Positions 8,801 through 14,747 of a DNA stretch of 14,747 nt are shown piece by piece. The stretch lies in the NCBI GenBank assembly GCA_002391565.1, contig DGFH01000046.1, positions 1-14,747 of the forward strand. The letters run 5' to 3'. The stretch is from Anaerolineales bacterium UBA3905 (GTDB taxonomy: Bacteria > Chloroflexota > Anaerolineae > Caldilineales > Caldilineaceae). The notes beneath the pieces were generated by a model, which was not told where the DNA came from, searched no databases, and was given only the letters and a program-made list of their open reading frames with translations. The position numbers and the translations under genes were made by a program. Numbering within the stretch: the first letter of the stretch is position 1; each line of letters starts with the position of its first letter.

Positions 8801-9107
8801 TGACGTCATGCCGACTGACTACACGCGCTTCCTGCAACTGTACAGCCCGGTGTATGGCATGGTCGCCCAGTCCGACGCCATGCCGCAGGATGGCGCCAAC
8901 CCCACCTCGGCGTGGGTCAAAGGCGAGCGCATCGCCGACACTGCGGTGCTGCACATCGCGCCGGACGCTGCGCCGGGCGACTACTGGCTGCTGTTGGGGT
9001 TCTATGATGCGACGAATGGCGGCGCCCGCCTGCCCGCGCTGGATGAGGATGGCGCGGCGCTGCCAGATCAGGCGGTCGTGCTTGCGAAGGTCAAGGTTGT
9101 GGAGTAA
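5850..9107 (+). CDS. Large GT-C-like membrane protein, PTPS-related family (1085 aa)
   Basis: It starts in an ATGA overlap with the upstream glycosyltransferase, with GAGG four bases before the ATG; an in-frame GTG at 5835 is the alternative. Residues 6-40 are encoded by a dispersed inverted repeat and give a basic leader. The first helix is at about 41-62. I-I-A-D-D-T-P-V-H (D70, D71, H75) and P-R-W-L-P-E-L-Y-T-G-Y-G-Y-P (93-106) resemble the membrane domain called '6-pyruvoyl-tetrahydropterin synthase related' (PF10131), thought to be GT-C-like despite its name. Residues about 160-203 come from an in-frame CAATCTCC repeat insertion. Helices continue to about 470, with a later helix pair at about 604-650. 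The last 430 residues contain three beta-rich modules with G-x-Y-x-x-x-x-G-L/F motifs (about 752, 898 and 1044). Function is inferred as glycosyl transfer or polysaccharide assembly; substrate unknown. Confidence 0.8.
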   Translation: MTANHLTQRHKDAGKRQRNRPENDAGFSSAPLPTSASLRRVYALLATAAAVIALPAVWVLLTRGAPIIADDTPVHLMRLYLLDQYVRAGDLLPRWLPELYTGYGYPLFTFYAPAMYYVAEWLHLAGASLVDGYRLAYALAVIAGAVGAAWLGAALYENEAIQRLGDWRLGIALPRKSPNLPISQSPNLQSPNLQSPISNPPIAISLLTAAAYTYTLYLLANVYVRGAFGEVGAQALLPWLFWTWRGLMRTPRRAPWLALAAVLLALLAATHTITFLLALPCLAVYVVMLAATRRSLALLAAPAGAALLAALLSAVIWLPQLLERGNLSTAAWSTALLLDNLWRWQDFVALALRFRAVDGGQTPYHFGAVQMWLLLVGLILTRRRTTEWWFWVGVLGVSVLLMSPLSAPLWASIPALAVIQFPWRLLSLAGLAAALIGAGVVTAFTTPRARAMATALIVALIVITQTPRAAETPHVVAPSDVRLSPASLARFETVEAAYGAGYDDEFLPRWANPAALAEVAPALPPVTATVTAGGAAGSDLHLTSDASQSFALHWRQFYFPQMRATLDATTPLVTMPAADTGLAAVSVPAGVHTLELRRDATLAQQVGLGLTILGVALLVILLAVGGAWKALAVIALAALTIGLAWGVRTVAPAPLAQQPVVDLPLTAAPGLDLAGIAATLTDGDRLQLAPTWFVRTNQPDLLTHWKLLAADGRVVGEIESAPRFGVWRSAAWAPGEVVQDAAEVALPPGLPTGVYTATLGLRTLSGAELLRDQPLLTVALPAIPPVAPTHLADVTFGAPETPIATLTGLRVTVEDAPVTGRFRAAPGDRVAVDLLWQPLTPDRAAYQSFVEIVDAAQQKVAAQDLQVGWRGTVSELWQPYLAPHEATTLRLPEDAASGLYSVRVGLRDRRTGELLALSDATGAALGDLYTAAVFKVLASSHRRPATALAATFGERIALEGYTLAPDATVRAGDALTVTLFYRARDVMPTDYTRFLQLYSPVYGMVAQSDAMPQDGANPTSAWVKGERIADTAVLHIAPDAAPGDYWLLLGFYDATNGGARLPALDEDGAALPDQAVVLAKVKVVE
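5865..5970. repeat. CGCAGAGAC-family inverted repeat, copy 2 (inside coding sequence)
   Basis: The left arm (5865-5902, beginning TTGACGCAGAGACACAAAGA) and right arm (5933-5970, ending CTCTGCGTCTCTGCGTCGAG) are imperfect reverse complements. The centre itself carries CTGAAA/TTTCAG (5911-5916 and 5927-5932). The whole element could fold into one long hairpin. It lies 15 bases after the start codon of the 1085-residue membrane protein and is read through in frame. Confidence 0.8.
6327..6457. repeat. In-frame AATCTCC(C) mini-repeat with inverted left arm
   Basis: Ten consecutive units of 7 or 8 bases (AATCTCCC, AATCTCC, one AATCCCCC) fill 6376-6451. A short inverse array (GGGAGATT, GGAGATT, GGGGATT) lies at 6341-6362, so the element can fold back on itself. 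GCGATT at 6327 and AATCGC ending at 6457 may mark its outer ends. It is translated as a Pro/Ser/Asn/Gln/Leu-rich linker and all three plus-strand frames stay open. Confidence 0.85.
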
Positions 9108-9126
9108 AGGCAGCGGACAAGGTGTG

Positions 9127-9147
9127 GGCGCCAGTATTAACTGCGCC
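9127..9147 (+). terminator. Hairpin just after the 1085-aa membrane protein gene
   Basis: GGCGCCAGT and ACTGCGCC form an 8-bp stem with one bulged C around an ATTA loop, 19 bases after the TAA stop. No U run follows, so it may stabilise the mRNA end or terminate weakly. I would not call it a standard intrinsic terminator. Confidence 0.35.
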
Positions 9148-9200
9148 AATGCCTAAAAACCGGCGGTGAATTACCAGCTTCAATGCCAGGGTGCAGCGTT

Positions 9201-9296
9201 GCGCAGAGAAGAACTGCCGGAAAAGCCAGACTTTCTCTTCTCTGCGCCGTGGCGTCTCTGCGCCGTGGCGTCTCTGCGCCGTGGCGTCTCTGCGCC
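9201..9296. repeat. CGCAGAGA-family repeat, copy 3, with 16-bp tandem array
   Basis: GCGCAGAGAAGA (9201-9212) and TCTTCTCTGCGC (9236-9247) are perfect 12-bp inverted arms 23 nt apart. From 9239 the unit TCTCTGCGCCGTGGCG repeats exactly three times and then for 10 more bases (to 9296). It fills most of the gap between the convergent membrane protein gene and lysS, where it could also impede transcription from either side. No gene is seen in the 216-base gap. Confidence 0.85.
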
Positions 9297-9323
9297 CAAA
9301 AGAAGAATCTTCAAACCAGCAGG

Positions 9324-10877
<1,554 letters not shown>

Positions 10878-10885
10878 GCGCGTTG

Positions 10886-10889
10886 CTCC
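10886..10889 (-). promoter_or_regulatory. Ribosome binding site deciding the lysS GTG start
   Basis: GGAG on the minus strand with an 8-nt spacer to GTG at 10877. The competing ATG at 10856 has no comparable site. Confidence 0.6.
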
Positions 10890-10912
10890 ATTTCTGGCTG
10901 CAGACATAACGA

Positions 10913-10938
10913 TGCCCGGCGCATCGACTGGCCGGGCA
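10913..10938 (-). other. Perfect 8-bp hairpin in the greA-lysS gap
   Basis: TGCCCGGC (10913-10920) and GCCGGGCA (10931-10938) are exact complements around a 10-nt loop, 36 bases upstream of the lysS start. No U run follows on either strand, so it is more likely an mRNA processing or stability structure than a terminator. The rest of the 127-base gap shows nothing recognisable; no lysine riboswitch or T-box pattern was seen. Confidence 0.5.
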
Positions 10939-11004
10939 CGTGGACGGTGACATGAGCCGCCATCAGCCATCTATGACCTTGCGTCGATTAGATGATCCGC
11001 AGGC

Positions 11005-11481
11005 TTACTTCACCTTGATGATTTCAAAAATGATCTCACCGCCGGGCGACTGAACAACCGCCTGCTCGCCGACGCGCTTGTTGAGCAGGGCGCGCCCCAT
11101 CGGGCTTTCGTTGCTGATACGCCCTCGACTGGGATCGGCTTCCGGCGGGCCAACGATGGTGTATTCTTCTTCAACGTCGGCGTCTTGCTCGCGCACCACC
11201 ACCGTCCGTCCGATGGTGACGACGTTAGGCGCAGCGGCGTTGTCGCTGATCACCTGGGCGTTTTTGAGGATTGCTTCCAGCTCGCGGATGCGGCCTTCCA
11301 GAAAGCCCTGCGCCGTTTTGGCCTCGTCATAGCCGGCGTTCTCGCTGATGTCGCCTTCCGCCTTAGCCTCCGCGATCATCTGGGCGACCTCCATCCGCCG
11401 CGTGGTGGTCAGATATTCTAATTCTTCCTTAACCTTGCGGTATCCTTCGGGCGTCAAAAAAACTGGTTGATTGTTGCTCAT
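11005..11481 (-). CDS. greA: Transcription elongation factor GreA
   Basis: GreA enters the RNA polymerase secondary channel and stimulates cleavage of backtracked RNA. The 158-residue length matches the family. The N-terminal coiled coil contains A-E-G-D-I-S-E-N-A-G-Y-D-E-A-K. D44 and E47 correspond to the catalytic tip acids D41 and E44 of the E. coli protein. G-F-L-E-G-R-I-R-E-L-E with N-A-Q-V-I closes the hairpin. The C-terminal FKBP-like domain has Y-T-I-V-G-P-P-E-A-D and the conserved I-S-N-E-S-P-M-G-R-A-L-L. Position 50 is Gly where Glu is usual, probably harmless. ATG at 11481 gives the standard N-terminus M-S-N-N-Q-P-V-F-L-T-P-E-G; the ribosome binding site is weak (AAGAGA). The long upstream region contains a promoter and hairpins that may regulate it. 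lysS follows on the same strand. Confidence 0.96.
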   Translation of the reverse strand: MSNNQPVFLTPEGYRKVKEELEYLTTTRRMEVAQMIAEAKAEGDISENAGYDEAKTAQGFLEGRIRELEAILKNAQVISDNAAAPNVVTIGRTVVVREQDADVEEEYTIVGPPEADPSRGRISNESPMGRALLNKRVGEQAVVQSPGGEIIFEIIKVK

Positions 11482-11646
11482 GCTCTATTCTCTTGGAACG
11501 ATGTTCCGCTCTCTCTGTTGAGTTTTCCGGCCTCTGGTGCGTCGCTGCTGCTGCGCCACTCACGCCCGCTGTATACTTCGTTGCGCTCTGCGTGATCGAC
11601 ATGATGGTGGTTGGCTGGCAGTGACGGACGAGGTAAGCGTCCTGCA

Positions 11647-11709
11647 TTCATAACGCAACGGGCTTACATTGTGTTTCCGCACTCGCTGCACAAAACGCTG
11701 CGTTATGAA
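11647..11709. repeat. 11-bp inverted repeat in the greA leader region
   Basis: TTCATAACGCA (11647-11657) and TGCGTTATGAA (11699-11709) are exact reverse complements 41 nt apart. One arm overlaps the U run of the adjacent terminator-like hairpin, so in RNA from the minus strand the two structures would share bases. It could be a second leader stem or a small remnant element. Confidence 0.65.
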
Positions 11710-11731
11710 AAACACCGCCTGACTCAGGCGG
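11707..11731 (-). terminator. Intrinsic terminator-like hairpin, minus strand
   Basis: CCGCCTGA and TCAGGCGG (11715-11731) are perfect arms around one central base. On the minus strand they are followed by TG and five T residues (11708-11712). The stem would open to a 6-bp helix with a small loop. It lies about 225 bases upstream of greA in the sense direction of that gene. Confidence 0.5.
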
Positions 11732-11795
11732 CGCATATATGACACCCTGGCTACGAAAGCAAACGCCGACCCGCTTCAGGTCGGCCCATCAATCT
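11708..11795 (-). ncRNA. Candidate short RNA / terminated greA leader
   Basis: A promoter-like pair at 11802-11830 would start a minus-strand transcript near 11795. The terminator-like hairpin at 11715-11731 with its U run would end it near 11708, giving roughly 88 nt. Inside it, GCCGACC and GGTCGGC form a 7-bp stem with a 7-nt loop (11765-11785), followed by a moderately U-rich stretch that might cause earlier termination. The E. coli greA leader is known to yield short terminated RNAs (GraL); this could be an analogue, but no sequence similarity is claimed. If termination is incomplete, the same transcript continues as the greA 5' leader of about 310 nt. Confidence 0.35.
11765..11785 (-). 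terminator. GC-rich hairpin with moderately U-rich tail
   Basis: GCCGACC / GGTCGGC form a perfect 7-bp stem with a 7-nt loop. On the minus strand it is followed by GTTTGCTTTC, and on the plus strand by no T run. It could be a weak first terminator or a structural stem of the candidate short RNA. Confidence 0.35.
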
Positions 11796-11801
11796 ATCAA
11801 T

Positions 11802-11830
11802 AGTATACCGCATCCTGTTGCATCTGTAAA
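11802..11830 (-). promoter_or_regulatory. Strong sigma70-like promoter toward greA
   Basis: On the minus strand, TTTACA (11825-11830) matches five of six -35 consensus bases. TATACT (11802-11807) matches five of six -10 bases. The spacer is exactly 17 nt. It points to greA and would start transcription near 11795. Confidence 0.5.
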
Positions 11831-11860
11831 ATCATATTTTCCCCTGTGCAGTGAAACCTG

Positions 11861-11866
11861 TATGAT
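11861..11866 (+). promoter_or_regulatory. -10-like box 7 nt before the methyltransferase ATG
   Basis: TATGAT matches five of six -10 bases and ends exactly 7 nt before ATG at 11874, the spacing expected of a leaderless transcript. The -35 candidates (TTTCCC or TTTTCC at 17-18 nt) are weak. Confidence 0.35.
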
Positions 11867-11873
11867 TGGAGCC

Positions 11874-12662
11874 ATGCATACAACACAGCCTGATAGCACA
11901 ATCTTTGACCGATTTGCCCGTTTCTATGATAGCGACTACCGCGATGACGCCGATGACATCGAGGCGGTGGCGATGCTGGCCACCGAATGGGGCGACCCGC
12001 TCCTGGAACTGGGCTGCGGCACGGGGCGCGTGCTGGCGCCATTGGCGGCGGCCGGCCACGACATTACCGGCGTTGACATCAGCCCGGCGTTGCTGGCGCA
12101 GGCAGCGGATAAACTTGCTCAACAAGAGCGTGCATCCGCCCGGCTTATCGAGGCCGACCTGCGCACCTTCGACCTGCCGCGCAAGGACTTTGCCTTCGCC
12201 TTCTGCCTTAGCAATACGCTGATGCACCTGACCACCGCCGATGACCAGCTTGCGGCGTTGTGCAATGCCGCGCGGCATCTGCGCCCCGGTGGACGGCTGC
12301 TACTGGATCTGTTCAACCCTGACCTGCCGCGTCTACTTGCCGTCGATGGACTGATGGAACTGGCCGATCGCTGGCAAGATGAAAGCACCGGCGCCGAAGT
12401 GCTCAAGTGGAGTGTGCGTCGGCTCGACCTGGCGGAACAGCTTCAGGAGACGCTTTTTATCTATGAAGAGATCTTCGCCGACGGGCGTACGCAGCGCACA
12501 ACCTGTCCCTTCACGCTGCGGTTTTTGTGGCGCAGCGAGGCGGAGTTGATGCTGCGCTTCGCCGGTCTCGTCGTTGAGGAAGTTTGGGGCGACTTTGAGG
12601 CCGCCCCCTACGCCGACGGCTGCGACCACTTAATCTTGATTGCGCGCAAACCCAATGTATAA
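11874..12662 (+). CDS. Class I SAM-dependent methyltransferase
   Basis: This is a 262-residue Rossmann-fold methyltransferase. The N-terminal F-D-R-F-A-R-F-Y-D (11-19) is common in this group. Motif I is L-L-E-L-G-C-G-T-G (43-51), which binds SAM. D68 in I-T-G-V-D-I-S ends strand 2 and would bind the ribose hydroxyls. L-R-P-G-G-R-L-L-L-D-L-F-N-P follows in the second half. The remaining C-terminal region is beta-rich with D-H-L-I-L-I-A-R-K at the end. The substrate cannot be predicted. Start choice: ATG 11874 lies 7 nt after TATGAT, suggesting a leaderless message. ATG 11862, four codons upstream, overlaps that box and has no ribosome binding site. It is divergent from greA and 48 bases upstream of amylosucrase, which appears to have its own promoter. 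Confidence 0.88.
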   Translation: MHTTQPDSTIFDRFARFYDSDYRDDADDIEAVAMLATEWGDPLLELGCGTGRVLAPLAAAGHDITGVDISPALLAQAADKLAQQERASARLIEADLRTFDLPRKDFAFAFCLSNTLMHLTTADDQLAALCNAARHLRPGGRLLLDLFNPDLPRLLAVDGLMELADRWQDESTGAEVLKWSVRRLDLAEQLQETLFIYEEIFADGRTQRTTCPFTLRFLWRSEAELMLRFAGLVVEEVWGDFEAAPYADGCDHLILIARKPNV

Positions 12663-12663
12663 T
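12636..12663 (+). promoter_or_regulatory. Sigma70-like promoter for amylosucrase
   Basis: TTGATT (12636-12641, four of six consensus bases), a 16-nt spacer and TATAAT (12658-12663, perfect -10). The -10 overlaps the methyltransferase stop codon. It sits within a direct repeat AATGTAT-AATGTAT (12654-12667). Transcription would start near 12670, giving a leader of about 40 nt. Confidence 0.55.
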
Positions 12664-12698
12664 GTATAGCGCCATTGGTTACGAAATCATTCATCACC

Positions 12699-12705
12699 AA
12701 GAGGA
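12699..12705 (+). promoter_or_regulatory. Ribosome binding site of amylosucrase
   Basis: AAGAGGA lies 5 nt before ATG at 12711 (GAGG with 6 nt). It fixes the start of the last gene. Confidence 0.7.
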
Positions 12706-12710
12706 TAGCC

Positions 12711-14747
<2,037 letters not shown>

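Larger units (their letters stand above)
11482..11861. other. Divergent greA / methyltransferase regulatory region
   Basis: No credible protein gene was found in these 380 bases. The segment contains a minus-strand promoter-like sequence, two GC-rich hairpins of which one has a U run, and an 11-bp inverted repeat with arms 41 nt apart. Nearer greA there is only a weak second -10 candidate (TATACA on the minus strand, 11570-11575) without a good -35. The stretch from about 11482 to 11640 shows nothing else recognisable. Confidence 0.6.

Noticed and set aside
9239..9296. CRISPR-like tandem of 16-bp units
   Set aside because: The units are contiguous with no unique spacers, and the sequence matches the other CGCAGAGAC family copies.
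10878..11004. Lysine riboswitch or T-box upstream of lysS
   Set aside because: The gap is only 127 bases and shows one 8-bp hairpin without a terminator. No T-box sequence or lysine riboswitch core was recognised.
11739..11873. N-terminal extension of the methyltransferase starting at 11739
   Set aside because: The extra 45 codons read through the hairpins and the minus-strand promoter and have no family resemblance. The family-typical sequence begins around F-D-R-F-A-R-F-Y after ATG 11874.

Overview
The window looks like one assembled metagenomic contig from a high-GC bacterium. A member of Chloroflexota (Anaerolineae/Caldilineae-like) is the best guess. That rests on the paralogous GT-C membrane glycosyltransferases with large C-terminal beta-rich tails, on the dispersed CGCAGAGAC and CAATCTCC repeat families, and on a greA-lysS pair. 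It is an inference; no rRNA gene or other phylogenetic marker search was possible. The first 19 bases are exactly the Tn5/Nextera mosaic-end adapter, so the left edge is a library artefact.

Left half (20-9107): four large membrane proteins of the GT-C/family-39 kind. They are a 5'-truncated one (+, 20-1009), an 826-residue GT39-like enzyme (-, 1063-3543), and a translationally coupled pair (+, 3895-5853 and 5850-9107). The last resembles the 'PTPS-related' membrane family. All probably act at the cytoplasmic membrane, moving sugars from polyprenyl-phosphate donors to unidentified acceptors. Three share a similar C-terminal motif (PG-x-Y-x-L ... YD ... G ... LP). Dispersed repeats occupy the regulatory gap (3630-3735), the first 40 codons of the 1085-residue protein (5865-5970), an in-frame internal site in that same gene (about 6327-6457), and the convergent gap before lysS (9201-9296).

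Right half (9324-14747): greA and lysS on the minus strand, then a SAM-dependent methyltransferase and an amylosucrase on the plus strand. Amylosucrase runs off the right edge without a stop codon. A good sigma70-type promoter (TTGATT, 16 nt, TATAAT) lies directly before amylosucrase and overlaps the methyltransferase stop codon.

The most intriguing non-coding segment is the roughly 390-base divergent region between greA and the methyltransferase. On the minus strand a strong promoter-like sequence (TTTACA, 17 nt, TATACT) is followed within 90 bases by a GC-rich hairpin and then a terminator-like hairpin with a U run. It could produce a short RNA or act as a greA leader attenuator. Two genes (the 826-residue glycosyltransferase and the methyltransferase) carry a -10-like box exactly 7 nt upstream of their ATG, which suggests leaderless transcripts.
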